Of a stretch of DNA of 64,000 nucleotides, positions 8,885-38,648 are shown piece by piece (positions within the stretch are counted from its first letter, which is position 1; the number at the start of each line of letters is the position of its first letter). The notes under the pieces are model-generated. The model saw only the letters and a list, made by a program, of their open reading frames with translations, made no database searches and had not been told where the DNA came from. Location of the stretch: contig NZ_JAKXMK010000009.1 in NCBI RefSeq assembly GCF_022524485.1, positions 231,651-295,650 on the forward strand, in the 5' to 3' direction. This DNA is from Pseudonocardia alaniniphila (GTDB taxonomy: Bacteria; Actinomycetota; Actinomycetes; Mycobacteriales; Pseudonocardiaceae). The position numbers were made by a program, and so were the translations under genes.

Positions 8885-10569
8885 GCCAGCACCAGCGCGC
8901 GGTAGTCGTCGCGGGCCAGCAGTTCGGTGTGGGTACCGGCGCCGGTGACCACCCCGTCGTCGAGCACCACGACCCGGTCGGTCACGGCGAGCAGCGCCGG
9001 GCTGGTGGTGAGCACGACCGTCGTACGACCCCGGCGCACCTCGCGCAGACCGGAGGCGATCCGGGCTTCGGTGACCGGGTCCACCGCCGTGGTGGGGTCG
9101 TGCAGCACGAGCACCGGAGCGTCCACCGCCAGTGCTCTCGCGAGCGCGAGGCGCTGGCGCTGTCCGCCCGAGAGCGAGCGGCCCTGCTCGGTGACGGGGG
9201 TGTCGATGCCCGCCGGTAGCGCGTCGGCCACCTGGTCGGCCTGCGCCGCCGCCATCGCCGGGGCGAGGTCCCGGTCGGGCGGCGCATCGGCCCGCACGTT
9301 CTCGGCCACGGAGCCGGCGAAGAGCTGGGCGTCGTGCATGGCCACGAGGACCGTCGCTCTCGCGGTGTCGGGCGGGTAGTCGGCCAGTGGCACGCCGTCG
9401 AGCTCGACGTCGCCCTTCGCGTCGACCTCGCGCCCGAGACAGGCGAGCAGGTCGACGGCGGCGGCAGGGTCCGACGCCACCACGCCCAGCAGCTCACCCG
9501 GTGAGACGTCGAACTCGACGCCGTTCAGGCTGCCGTGGTGAAGATCACGGACCGCCAGCGCGCCGGGGACGTGCGCGGGCAGGGTCCTCGATCCGTCGCG
9601 CACGGCGGGAGCCGTGGCGAGCACCTCCGCGATGCGGGTGGCGGACGCGCGGGCCTGCGCGAACTTCCCGTTGACCCAGCCGAAGATCTGCAGCGGTTCG
9701 ACGAGGAACTGCGCCAGCCCCACGGCCGCGACGAGCCCGCCGATGCTGATCTCGCCCGCGGTGGCCAACCGGCCCCCGACCAGCGCGATGAGCGCGAGGA
9801 ACAGCCCGTTCGCGGCCAGCACCGCGCCCTCGTACCAGGCCTGTGCGTTGGTGGCCCGCAGCGTGGCGGTGAGCGCGTCGCGGCTCGTGCCGGTGTAGCG
9901 GCGCACCGCCGCAGGCTCGGCGCCGATGCCCTTCAACACCCGTACCCCCGTGACGAGGTCGGCGGCCACGCCCGAGGCGTGCGCGGCGCGTTCCTGCTCC
10001 GGTCCGCTGCGTCGCTCGAGCGGTCGCCCGAGCAGTCTCACCAGCACGAGCAGCAGCGGCGTGCCGAGAAGGACGAGCAGCCCTAGTGGCACCGAGATCC
10101 GCAGCAGCGAGACCGTGGCCACCACCAGCGCCGCCGTGCTGGCGATCCCCAGCGGGAGCGCGAAGTTGACCATGCCGACGCGCTTGGTGTCGGACGTGGC
10201 GATCGCCGCGAGAGCGCCGGGAAGCCTGCCCACCTCGGCGCCGCCGCGCGGGTCGAGCACGCGGGCGGTGACCATCAGCCGCAGGCGTTGATCAGCGCGG
10301 ACATCCCCCAGCCAGGCCTGGCGCGCCCCCCACCGGTAGCTGAACGACAGCATCGCGAAGTCGAGCCCCAGCACCAGTAGCCAGAAGGCGAGCGCCCCAG
10401 GGTCACCGGTGGTGATCGCTTCGTCGATGATCACGCCGACCAGCACCGGGACCAGGGCCTCGCCTGCCTGGTGGCCGCAGAGGAACAGCGCTGCGGCGCT
10501 GACGTGTCGCCGGAACGCGCCGACGGAACCGGTCAGCACAGCACGGCTGCCGGAGCGAGATCGAGGCAT
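8881..10569 (-). CDS. ABC exporter half, membrane + degenerate ATPase (signature-donor subunit)
   Basis: A 562-residue exporter subunit with six membrane helices in about residues 1-310 and an ATPase domain after. Its Walker A is destroyed: the expected GxxGxGKS/T reads VVASDPAAAVD, with no Lys. Walker B ends LHDPTTAVD, with Pro where the catalytic Glu belongs, and the switch His region reads LTTSPAL, with no His. Yet the signature LSGGQRQRLALARAL is perfect. It can therefore supply the signature to the partner's ATP site but cannot hydrolyse ATP itself. ATG at 10569 with AAGGA about 6 bases upstream; an iron box lies 23 bp further up. It is first in a two-gene operon with the active half and probably exports the NRPS product. 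Confidence 0.9.
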   Translation of the reverse strand: MPRSRSGSRAVLTGSVGAFRRHVSAAALFLCGHQAGEALVPVLVGVIIDEAITTGDPGALAFWLLVLGLDFAMLSFSYRWGARQAWLGDVRADQRLRLMVTARVLDPRGGAEVGRLPGALAAIATSDTKRVGMVNFALPLGIASTAALVVATVSLLRISVPLGLLVLLGTPLLLVLVRLLGRPLERRSGPEQERAAHASGVAADLVTGVRVLKGIGAEPAAVRRYTGTSRDALTATLRATNAQAWYEGAVLAANGLFLALIALVGGRLATAGEISIGGLVAAVGLAQFLVEPLQIFGWVNGKFAQARASATRIAEVLATAPAVRDGSRTLPAHVPGALAVRDLHHGSLNGVEFDVSPGELLGVVASDPAAAVDLLACLGREVDAKGDVELDGVPLADYPPDTARATVLVAMHDAQLFAGSVAENVRADAPPDRDLAPAMAAAQADQVADALPAGIDTPVTEQGRSLSGGQRQRLALARALAVDAPVLVLHDPTTAVDPVTEARIASGLREVRRGRTTVVLTTSPALLAVTDRVVVLDDGVVTGAGTHTELLARDDYRALVLA

Positions 10570-10591
10570 CGGATCCTTCTTCTCGACTTTG

Positions 10592-10610
10592 TAAGGTTTG
10601 CCTAGCCATA
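10592..10610 (-). promoter_or_regulatory. candidate IdeR/DmdR iron box for the exporter operon
   Basis: TAAGGTTTGCCTAGCCATA matches the actinobacterial iron-box consensus TTAGGTTAGGCTAACCTAA at 13 of 19 positions by my count. It lies 23 bp upstream of the ATG of the first exporter gene, in the expected promoter region. It is the weakest of the three boxes, but all three stand in front of siderophore genes. Confidence 0.6.
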
Positions 10611-10703
10611 CTCACCGTGCCGCCGCGGGGGCTACGACTCGGGGCGGGTGTCGAGGGGGCTGGAGGGGGAGCCGGGGAAGATCACGGACATCACCTCTTG
10701 AAC

Positions 10704-10722
10704 TTAGGCTAGCCTCACGTAA
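10704..10722 (+). promoter_or_regulatory. candidate IdeR/DmdR iron box for the biosynthetic operon
   Basis: TTAGGCTAGCCTCACGTAA matches TTAGGTTAGGCTAACCTAA at 15 of 19 positions and contains the palindromic core AGGCTAGCCT. It lies 44 bp upstream of the monooxygenase ATG and directly follows a -35-like TTGAAC (10698-10703). Iron-loaded IdeR/DmdR bound here would block transcription of monooxygenase, mbtH and NRPS. Confidence 0.78.
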
Positions 10723-10766
10723 GAGTACAAATGGGTCACTTTGGTACCGCCGAAGAGAGGACGACG

Positions 10767-12062
10767 ATGCCGCAAGAGGTACCGCCCCCGAGTGCAGTTC
10801 ACGATCTCGTCGGGGTCGGGTTCGGGCCGTCGAACCTCGGGTTGGCGATCGCGCTCGACGAGCAGGAATCCGGCCTGACGACCAGGTTCGTCGAGCGCCA
10901 GGAGGGTTTCGGCTGGCATCGCGGGATGTTGCTCGAGGACGCGACGATGCAGATCTCGTTCCTCAAGGATCTGGTCACGCTGCGCAATCCGGTGAGCGGC
11001 TTCAGTTTCCTGTCCTACCTGCAGGATCGTGGCCGGCTCGTCGATTTCATCAACTACGGCAGCTCGTTCCCGACCCGTCTGGAGTTCCACGACTACCTGG
11101 AATGGGCGGCGGCCTCGTTCGCCGACCGGGTCGACTACGGCACATCGGTCGAGCGCATCGAGCTGGTGGCCGACAACCCGGATCTGCTCGACGTCCACAC
11201 CTCGCGCGGCACCGTGCTGCGCACCCACAACATCGTGCTCGCCACGGGGCTCGTGCCACACCTACCGACGGGGGTGCACGGCGGCGACCGCGTGTGGCAC
11301 AGCAGCGAGCTGCTCACCCGGATCGGCTCGCTCGCCCACCCGCAGCGGGTGGTCGTCGTCGGGGCGGGGCAGAGCGCGGCCGAGGCCGTGGATCACCTGC
11401 ACCGATCGTTCCCCGACGCCGAGGTCTGCGCGGTCTTCAGCCGCTACGGCTACAGCCCGGCCGACGACAGCTCCTTCGCCAACCGTGTGTTCGACCCGGA
11501 TGCCGTCGACGCATTCTTCGGCGCGCCCGCCGAGGTCAAGGACCTCATCATGGGCTACCACGGCAACACCAACTACTCCGTGGTGGACCCCGAACTCATC
11601 GAGGCGCTCTACCGGCGCCACTACCACGAGAAGGTCAGCGGCCGGGAGCGCTTGCGGTTCCTCAACGTGAGCAGGGTCGCCGACGCCATACAGATCGACG
11701 GGCGCGTCGAGCTGGCGGTCGAGTCGATGCTCGACGGCAGCCGCGAGGTGCTGACCGCGGACCTGGTCGTCTACGCCACCGGCTACCGGCCGTCGGACCC
11801 CTGCGCGTTGCTCGGGGAGGTGGCCGAACACTGCCGGCGGGATGCGGTCGGCGGGTTGGAGATCGGCCGCGACTACCGGGTGTCGACCGGCCCGGAGATC
11901 ACCGCGGGCGTCTACGTGCAGGGGCCCACCGAACACACGCACGGACTCTCGTCGACCCTGCTGTCGAACGTCTCCGTACGCGCCGGCGAGATCGCCGCGT
12001 CGATCGCTGCCCGTGTGACGTCCCCTGCACCGCGGCTGGCCGACTCCAGCCGGCGCGCCTGA
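10767..12062 (+). CDS. L-ornithine N5-monooxygenase (siderophore hydroxylase)
   Basis: A 431-residue flavoprotein of the lysine/ornithine N-monooxygenase family. It uses FAD, NADPH and O2 to hydroxylate the side-chain amine of ornithine before loading onto the NRPS. Visible are the FAD-binding [12 protein letters not shown] near the N-terminus, the substrate-side FHDYLEW region, the NADPH-binding [13 protein letters not shown] near residue 195, and the family C-terminal motif [13 protein letters not shown] followed by [11 protein letters not shown]. The ATG at 10767 has GAGAGG 6 bases upstream; an earlier in-frame ATG at 10731 lacks one. Ornithine rather than lysine is inferred because module 3 of the NRPS carries the exact hydroxyornithine pocket code. 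First gene of the operon with mbtH and the NRPS, behind an iron box. Confidence 0.93.
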   Translation: MPQEVPPPSAVHDLVGVGFGPSNLGLAIALDEQESGLTTRFVERQEGFGWHRGMLLEDATMQISFLKDLVTLRNPVSGFSFLSYLQDRGRLVDFINYGSSFPTRLEFHDYLEWAAASFADRVDYGTSVERIELVADNPDLLDVHTSRGTVLRTHNIVLATGLVPHLPTGVHGGDRVWHSSELLTRIGSLAHPQRVVVVGAGQSAAEAVDHLHRSFPDAEVCAVFSRYGYSPADDSSFANRVFDPDAVDAFFGAPAEVKDLIMGYHGNTNYSVVDPELIEALYRRHYHEKVSGRERLRFLNVSRVADAIQIDGRVELAVESMLDGSREVLTADLVVYATGYRPSDPCALLGEVAEHCRRDAVGGLEIGRDYRVSTGPEITAGVYVQGPTEHTHGLSSTLLSNVSVRAGEIAASIAARVTSPAPRLADSSRRA

Positions 12063-12103
12063 GCGCCCCGCCGCCCGTCACCCCTGATCGAGAGGAGACA
12101 CGC

Positions 12104-12340
12104 ATGTCCACCAACCCCTTCGACGACGAGGACGGCACCTTCTACGCGCTCGTCAACGACGAGGGCCAGTACTCACTCTGGCCCACGTTCGTGCCGGTCC
12201 CGGCCGGCTGGACCGTGACACACGGGCCGGGTGCCCGGCGGGAGTGCCTCGACCACATCGAGGAGCACTGGACCGACATGCGGCCGCGCAGCCTGGCGAT
12301 GGCGATGGACGAACCCGCCGACGCCGGCCGTTCCGACTGA
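12104..12340 (+). CDS. MbtH-family protein
   Basis: A 78-residue MbtH-like protein, the cofactor that binds adenylation domains and keeps them soluble and active. It shows the full family signature: [28 protein letters not shown], then [17 protein letters not shown] with the two conserved Trp that clasp the A domain. The start is the ATG at 12104, preceded by GAGGAG. It lies 41 bp after the monooxygenase stop and 59 bp before the NRPS start, so the three are one operon. The partner is almost certainly the large NRPS that follows. Confidence 0.97.
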   Translation: MSTNPFDDEDGTFYALVNDEGQYSLWPTFVPVPAGWTVTHGPGARRECLDHIEEHWTDMRPRSLAMAMDEPADAGRSD

Positions 12341-12399
12341 GCTCCGGCTCGTCCCGCACACCTCCTCACCACCCACTCGCGACTCCTCGGGGTACACGC

Positions 12400-33804
<21,405 letters not shown>

Positions 33805-33817
33805 CCGCTGACAAGGA

Positions 33818-33848
33818 AGAGCCCGACCCGGTGTCCGGGTCGGGCTCT
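33818..33848. terminator. bidirectional hairpin terminator between NRPS and binding-protein gene
   Basis: A perfect 14-bp inverted repeat, AGAGCCCGACCCGG (33818-33831) and its complement (33835-33848), with a 3-base loop. It begins 14 bp after the NRPS stop and ends 21 bp before the stop of the convergent lipoprotein gene, so it can serve both strands. There is no long T tract, as is common in actinobacteria. Confidence 0.85.
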
Positions 33849-33869
33849 CCCTCAGGTCGCGGACGGCGG

Positions 33870-34940
33870 TCAGCCGGCAGCGGTGAGCAGCGGCTCCGTG
33901 GGAACGACGGTGGCCGGGTTCTTGTCCGCGGCTGCGGCGAGCGCGGGCACGAAGTTGTCCAGGGTGTAGGGCAGGCTGAGCGGGCTGTCGTAGGCGAGCG
34001 CGGCGGCCCAGACGCCGTTCAGCTCATTGAGGAAGACCGCCCGCCCCTCCTTCACGTTGGCGAGGTCGCCGTAGAGCGGTTCGGCCGCGACAGCCTCCGC
34101 CGGGTCGGCCGTGCTCCCGACGATCACCGCGACGTCGGTGTCGAACATCCGGTAGTTCTCCTTGCTGATCCCGACGAAGTACGCCTCCTCCGGTGTGGCG
34201 AGGCCGTCGATCGCCGCCGGGATCGTGAACCCGAGCGACGTCATGAACCGGCCGCGCTGATCGGTGGAGGTGTACGCGCCCGGCTCACCGCCGAGACCGC
34301 CGTAGATGACGCTCTGGCCCGAGAACTCGGGGTGCGCAGCCTTGGCCGCCGCGATCTTGCCGCCCAGGTCCGTCGCCAGCGCGGCGGCCTTGGCCGACTG
34401 CCCCAACGCGGCACCGGTCTGGGTGAGCTGTTGCTCCCAGGACAGGGCGTAGTCCTCGGTGTCCGCAGGCGCGGTGACGGTCGGCGAGATCTTCGACAGC
34501 TTGTCGTACACCGACGGGTCGGAGGTGGCGTAGATGGACACGATCAGGTCCGGCTGCAACGCGGCGACGGCCTCGATGTTCACCGAGTCGATCGAGGCGA
34601 CGACCTTCGGTGCCGAGGTGCCCACCGCCTCCTTCGCCCACGGCCCGATTCCGCCGGCGACCTCGGGATACCACTCGGCGACTCCGACGGGCTGGACCCC
34701 GAGCGCAAGGACGAAGTCCTGGTCGCGCAGGCCGACGGTGACGACCCTCTGCGGCGCGGCGGGGATCACCGCTGTGCCCATCTTGCCGGTCACGGCGACG
34801 GGGAACGTGTCGGTGGCGGACCCGCCGGGTGCGGCCGGCGCGCTCGGTGCGGCTGGTTGAGCCGGGGCGCCTCCGCAAGCGGCTGTCAGCGCAACCAGCG
34901 CCAGCACGGCCGCTGCGGCTCGCAGGACTCTCGAGTTCAC
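33870..34940 (-). CDS. iron-siderophore-binding lipoprotein (FecB/FepB family)
   Basis: A 356-residue extracellular substrate-binding protein. The GTG start at 34940 is preceded by GAGAGGGA. The signal peptide ends in the lipobox LTAAC, so Cys is lipidated and anchors the protein outside the membrane. A Pro/Ala-rich linker follows, then the periplasmic-binding fold of siderophore receptors: PQRVVTVGLRDQDFVLALGV, then IEAVAALQPDLIVS near residue 125, and a C-terminal lobe with FVPAL near residue 330. Family members bind Fe(III)-siderophores for FecCD-type permeases; no such permease or ATPase lies in the window. An iron box 59 bp upstream and the neighbouring NRPS make it the likely uptake receptor for the product. 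Confidence 0.92.
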   Translation of the reverse strand: MNSRVLRAAAAVLALVALTAACGGAPAQPAAPSAPAAPGGSATDTFPVAVTGKMGTAVIPAAPQRVVTVGLRDQDFVLALGVQPVGVAEWYPEVAGGIGPWAKEAVGTSAPKVVASIDSVNIEAVAALQPDLIVSIYATSDPSVYDKLSKISPTVTAPADTEDYALSWEQQLTQTGAALGQSAKAAALATDLGGKIAAAKAAHPEFSGQSVIYGGLGGEPGAYTSTDQRGRFMTSLGFTIPAAIDGLATPEEAYFVGISKENYRMFDTDVAVIVGSTADPAEAVAAEPLYGDLANVKEGRAVFLNELNGVWAAALAYDSPLSLPYTLDNFVPALAAAADKNPATVVPTEPLLTAAG

Positions 34941-35271
34941 GGTGCTGTCCCTCTCACGGCGATTTCTCCGGTTGTGGCGTGATCACGAGGACCTTAGCGG
35001 AGGTTAGGCTAGCCTCACATGTCACCCTGGAGACGATCACACCGGCACTGCGCGCAATGACAAGTTCCGATGCACGTGGTGGCCAGCTTGGGGTCGCACG
35101 TCGTGCTTGGCTGGGCCGTCCGCGGCATCAGCGCGGGTGCAGGGGCCATGACGTCTATCCGGCGGCTGGTAATGGACTCGGCACTGTGAGAGCCCTTTTG
35201 TCCTGAATTCCATGTATCACAGATTCGTCCGGCAAAGCTGGTGGGCGAATTACGTAGGGTGAAGTGGGTCG
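34941..35271. other. 331-bp divergent intergenic region with iron box
   Basis: Separates the siderophore-binding lipoprotein (-) from the solute-binding lipoprotein (+). Apart from the iron box at 34999-35017 I see no convincing gene, hairpin or second operator. The half nearer the + gene must contain its promoter, but no clear -35/-10 pair stands out. Confidence 0.6.
34999..35017 (-). promoter_or_regulatory. candidate IdeR/DmdR iron box for the siderophore-binding lipoprotein
   Basis: GGAGGTTAGGCTAGCCTCA matches TTAGGTTAGGCTAACCTAA at 15 of 19 positions, including an unbroken AGGTTAGGCTA run. It is 59 bp upstream of the GTG start of the binding-protein gene. This is the most consensus-like of the three boxes in its core. 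Confidence 0.78.
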
Positions 35272-36912
35272 ATGAACACACATCGGAGTGTGCGGACGAA
35301 GCCTCGCCGGAGCCTGGCGGCGCTGGGCCTCCTGCTCGCGCTGGCGCTGGTCGCCACGGCGTGCGGGTCCGATCTCGGTACCCAGGTGACCAGCGCGGCC
35401 GGGCTCGACACGTCGAAGCCGTTCGGCGGAGACCCGGCCACGGAGGGCACACCACAGCGGGGCGGCACGCTGATCGTCGGGATGTACACCGAGGCGAGGT
35501 CCTTCGACCCGACGATCGGGTCCAACCTCATGGCGTCGGCGATCTACGACTCGCTGCTCAAGATGGACAGCAAGGGCGTGCCACAACCATTGCTGGCCGA
35601 GTCGATGACCACGCCGGACGAGGGCACCACGTGGGTGCTGAAGCTCCGTCCGGGGGTGACCTTCCAGGACGGCACGCCGCTCGACGCCGATGCGGTGCTC
35701 TTCAACGTCGCGAGGCAGCGCGACATCCCGACCGCCCTCGGGCACCTCTACACCGAGCCCATCGACACGATGACCGCCACCGACAACCTGACGGTCACGT
35801 TCACGCTGAAGCGCCCGACCGGCTCCTTCCCCGTCTCGTTCGCGCTGCCGTTCTCCTCGGGCAACCTCGGCACGATCGCGTCGCCCGCCGCCGTGCAGAA
35901 GTGGGGCGAGGACTACGGGCGCCATCCCGTCGGCGCCGGTCCCTTCTCCTTCGTGGACTGGATCCCGAACAACAAGATCACGGTGAAGCGGTTCGACAAC
36001 TACTGGGACAAGGGCAAGCCCTACCTCGACGGGATCGAGTTCCGGCCGCTGCCCGACACCGACAGCCGTTACGTGTCGGTGGTCAACGGGGACATCGACC
36101 TCGACATCGGTGGCTTCTTCAGCGAGGTCTCGCGGTCGTCGGCGAACAAGGATCTCGTGACGTACTACGGCGCAGGCGGCGACGGTCAGTTCCTCTACTT
36201 CAACCTGACCAAGGCGCCGCTCGACGACCGCCGCGTCCGGGAGGCCCTCATCCGGGCGATCGACCCGAAGGCCCTCAACGCCACCCAGTACGACAACGCA
36301 GGCCAGCTCGCGTCGACGGCATTCGCCGAGGGCGACCAGTACTACAGCCAGAAGGCGGCCGACAGCTACCCGAAGTTCGATGTCGAGAAGGCCAAGCAGT
36401 TGATCGCCGACTACAAGGCCACCGGTGGGAACCCGGACTTCACCTTCAACACCGGCAACTCGCCGGACGACCACCAGATGGCCCAGTTCCTGCAGGCGCA
36501 GTGGGCGGCGATCGGGGTGAACGTCACCCTGCAGTTCGACGACATCTCGACGTTCATCGGACCGGTCGTCCAGGGCACTCAGTTCGGCACCGCGACCTGG
36601 ATCAGCGGGCCCTACGAGAACCCGTTCCCGTTCATGTTCAACCAGTTCTATACCGGCGGCATCAACAACTACGGCAAGTACTCCAACCCGCAGGTCGACG
36701 CCGCGCTCGACGAGGCCAAGAGCTCGACCGATCCGGCGGTGCAGGTCGCCGCCTACCAGAAGGCGCAGGAGCTCATCAACGCCGACCTGCCCGTGTTGTG
36801 GCTCTCCCGCGCGGCGAAGGCTGCGATCGCGCAGCCGGACGTGAAGGGTGTCTCCCGCTACCTGTCCAGCGAGCTCTTCTGGGCGGGCACCTGGAAGTCC
36901 TCGACGCCCTGA
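35272..36912 (+). CDS. family-5 (DppA/OppA-type) solute-binding lipoprotein, paralog 1, orphan
   Basis: A 546-residue ABC solute-binding protein. The signal peptide ends in the lipobox VATAC (Cys at about residue 34). After a short linker comes GGDPATEGTPQRGGTL, a motif shared almost word for word by three other lipoproteins in this window. The peptide/nickel-binding fold follows, with ARSFDPTIG, then TPDEGTTWVLKLRPGVTF, RHPVGAGPFSFVDW and APLDDRRVREALIRAID. It would capture a small peptide-like or other organic ligand outside the cell. It has no permease or ATPase beside it and is not obviously part of the siderophore locus; it may use the DppBCDF set at 55.6-59.5 kb or one outside the window. 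Confidence 0.9.
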   Translation: MNTHRSVRTKPRRSLAALGLLLALALVATACGSDLGTQVTSAAGLDTSKPFGGDPATEGTPQRGGTLIVGMYTEARSFDPTIGSNLMASAIYDSLLKMDSKGVPQPLLAESMTTPDEGTTWVLKLRPGVTFQDGTPLDADAVLFNVARQRDIPTALGHLYTEPIDTMTATDNLTVTFTLKRPTGSFPVSFALPFSSGNLGTIASPAAVQKWGEDYGRHPVGAGPFSFVDWIPNNKITVKRFDNYWDKGKPYLDGIEFRPLPDTDSRYVSVVNGDIDLDIGGFFSEVSRSSANKDLVTYYGAGGDGQFLYFNLTKAPLDDRRVREALIRAIDPKALNATQYDNAGQLASTAFAEGDQYYSQKAADSYPKFDVEKAKQLIADYKATGGNPDFTFNTGNSPDDHQMAQFLQAQWAAIGVNVTLQFDDISTFIGPVVQGTQFGTATWISGPYENPFPFMFNQFYTGGINNYGKYSNPQVDAALDEAKSSTDPAVQVAAYQKAQELINADLPVLWLSRAAKAAIAQPDVKGVSRYLSSELFWAGTWKSSTP

Positions 36913-36933
36913 TGTCCTTGTAGCTCCACCCGG

Positions 36934-37692
36934 TCAGCAGCAGCCGGCCGTCCCTCGGCCTCCCGAGGGGCGGTCGGTGACGGTGCCGGCCGCGGCGACC
37001 TCGGCCAGCCGCTCCTGCGACAGTTCGGCATCGCCGTAGGCGTCGTGCCAGTTCCACCACTCGTACGGCGGAGTCTGGGGATAGCCCTCGGGTGAGTCCT
37101 CCCACTCCTCCTGGCGTCCGAGTGCGGTGATGTCGAGATAGCTCCAGGTTCCGCCCATGGCCTCGTCGCCGCGGTTGTTGATGAAGTAGGTGCGGAACAC
37201 GCTGTCGCCATCGCGGATGAACGCGTTGGTGCCGTGCCATTCGTCCACGCCGAAGTCGACGTCGAACTCGTCGGTCATCGTGTACCAGGGCATCGACCAG
37301 CCCATCCGCGCCTTCACGCGCGCGATGTCCGGCTGTGGCGCTCGCGAGGCGAAGGCGAGCGTGGTGTCACGGGCGTTCAGGTGGGCGACGTGAGCGACCT
37401 GATCGGCCACGAGAGAACAGCCGTCGCACGCATGGTCGGGCCAGCCGTGCACCCCGGGCTCGAAGAATGCGCGGTAGACGATCAGCTGGCGACGGCCCTC
37501 GAACAGGTCGAGCAGGCTTGCCCTGCCCTCGGGTCCGATGAACTCGTAGCGCTTCTCCACCGCCAGCCACGGCATCCGCCTGCGCTCCGCGGCCAGCGCG
37601 TCGCGGGCGCGGGTGATCTCCTTCTCCTTCACGAGCAACCGCTCGCGCGCCGCCTCCCACTCCTGAGGCGTGACGATCGGGGGCGTCTTCAT
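36934..37692 (-). CDS. DUF899 family (thioredoxin-like fold) protein
   Basis: A 252-residue soluble protein of the DUF899 family. Recognisable features are the N-terminal VTPQEWEAARERLLVKEKE helix, RDALAAERRRMPW and VEKRYEFIGPEG, followed by LIVYRAFF, then HACDGCSLVADQ with a CxxC pair, and WYTMTDEFDVDFGV. The family has a thioredoxin/peroxiredoxin-like core, but its reaction is not established. It ends in RGTAGCC. It is convergent with the solute-binding gene (21 bp between stops) and has its own upstream region of about 90 bp before the ArsR gene, so it is probably a single-gene unit. No regulator is evident. Confidence 0.85.
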   Translation of the reverse strand: MKTPPIVTPQEWEAARERLLVKEKEITRARDALAAERRRMPWLAVEKRYEFIGPEGRASLLDLFEGRRQLIVYRAFFEPGVHGWPDHACDGCSLVADQVAHVAHLNARDTTLAFASRAPQPDIARVKARMGWSMPWYTMTDEFDVDFGVDEWHGTNAFIRDGDSVFRTYFINNRGDEAMGGTWSYLDITALGRQEEWEDSPEGYPQTPPYEWWNWHDAYGDAELSQERLAEVAAAGTVTDRPSGGRGTAGCC

Positions 37693-37781
37693 CGCGAGTC
37701 CACCTTTCGGATCATGGGCGCGCTCGTGCGCTGACCGGTATTACCGTTTTGTACCGCCGTGAATGCATGGTCACTCACGAT

Positions 37782-38144
37782 TCACCTCGGTTCTCGTGGA
37801 GCGGGCCCGGGCGTGGACCGGTCGAGGTGGTCCTTCAACGCGTCGAGCGGGCCGTCCCAGTCGCGGGCCAGCGCGGCCAGGAACTGCTGTGCCACCTGCA
37901 TCGGCGCGGAGCGCAGCCGGTAGCGCACCCGGCGTCGCTCGCCCGGTTCGGCCGTCACCAGGCCGACCTCGGTGAGCAGGGCCAGGTGTTTGGCGATCGC
38001 CTGTCGCGTGATCGGGAGGCGATCGGCCAGGTCCGTGGCCGTGGCCGGACCTCCCGACGCCAGAGCGGCCAGGATGGCGCGCCGGCTCGGGTCGGCCAGG
38101 GCGATGAAGACCTGCTCGGCGATCGCCTCGACGTCAGGCGGCAT
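37782..38144 (-). CDS. ArsR-family transcriptional repressor
   Basis: A 120-residue winged helix-turn-helix protein. The body starts with ALADPSRRAILAAL, the usual ArsR opening, followed by the recognition region TATDLADRLPITRQAIAKHLALL and the wing GERRRVRYRL. It lacks the ELCVC-type metal site of arsenic sensors. It belongs to the class paired with SRPBCC proteins, whose ligand is usually unknown. Its start overlaps the end of the SRPBCC gene by 11 bp, so both are made from the promoter at about 38.6 kb, which carries two matching inverted repeats that this protein could bind. The last residues are Pro-rich. Confidence 0.9.
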   Translation of the reverse strand: MPPDVEAIAEQVFIALADPSRRAILAALASGGPATATDLADRLPITRQAIAKHLALLTEVGLVTAEPGERRRVRYRLRSAPMQVAQQFLAALARDWDGPLDALKDHLDRSTPGPAPREPR

Positions 38145-38565
38145 CGAGGTAGTCGACCAGTTCGCCCAGCTCGCTCGCCCAGCCCTTGGTGTTGCCGTCG
38201 AAGGCCGTGCGGAAGGTGTCTTCCGGCAGCTGGGCGAAGCCGGACTCGACCACGGTCAGCCGTGTGCCCGTACCGACCGGTTCGAGCGTGAACTCGACGT
38301 ACGTGCGGCGCGGATCCTCATCGGGCAGGCCGAAGATGTGCCAGGTGAAGCCGAACACCGCTGGCTCCTCGACCCGTTCGACCCGCATGTCGGCGGCGTG
38401 ACCGTCGGTCCATGTCATCCGGGCCGATCCACCCGGGCGCAGGTCGATCGTCGCCTCGTTGCCGAACCAGGTGCCCAGCCCCTCGGCCGTGGTGAGCGCG
38501 GCCCACACCGTGGCCGGCGGGTGCGCGACCTCCACGGTCCGCTCGATGCGATCGGGAAAACCCAT
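38134..38565 (-). CDS. SRPBCC (AHSA1/START-like) domain protein
   Basis: A 143-residue hydrophobic-ligand or activator-type fold of the AHSA1 group. It has the N-terminal RIERTVEVAHPPATVWAALT, GTWFGNEA with the conserved Trp, RPGGSARMTW, then PRRTYVEFTLEPVGTGTRLT and the last helix WASELGELVDYL. I placed the start at the ATG at 38565, which has GGAGG 5 bases upstream. The longer frame to 38604 would begin inside the -10 element. It is the first gene of an SRPBCC-ArsR operon; in most such pairs the regulator comes first. Ligand and role are unknown. Confidence 0.88.
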   Translation of the reverse strand: MGFPDRIERTVEVAHPPATVWAALTTAEGLGTWFGNEATIDLRPGGSARMTWTDGHAADMRVERVEEPAVFGFTWHIFGLPDEDPRRTYVEFTLEPVGTGTRLTVVESGFAQLPEDTFRTAFDGNTKGWASELGELVDYLDAA

Positions 38566-38583
38566 GGCAACCTCCAGCGAGTA

Positions 38584-38629
38584 GCAACTGAACGGTTGCG
38601 ACATTATAGCAACTCATGGGTTGCGTCAA
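38584..38629 (-). promoter_or_regulatory. promoter with two tandem inverted repeats, SRPBCC-arsR operon
   Basis: On the minus strand TTGACG (38624-38629) and a perfect TATAAT (38603-38608) form a -35/-10 pair, though the spacer is short at 15 bases. Two inverted repeats of the form GCAAC-N6-GTTGC flank the -10, at 38609-38624 and 38584-38599. Equal arms and spacing on both sides suggest two dimer sites for the ArsR protein encoded downstream. Confidence 0.72.
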
Positions 38630-38648
38630 CGGGGCGCCGAAGGGCTGG

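Noticed and set aside
12244..12399. Upstream extension of the NRPS frame to an ATG at 12244
   Set aside because: It would overlap the complete mbtH gene, adds a Pro/Ser-rich stretch with no domain, and the ATG at 12400 sits directly before the first A-domain segment.
35272..36912. Paralog 1 lipoprotein as part of the siderophore uptake system
   Set aside because: It belongs to the peptide/nickel-binding family 5, not the siderophore-binding family, and its closest relatives in the window are in the catabolic island. Adjacency to the iron box is explained by the divergent FecB-type gene.
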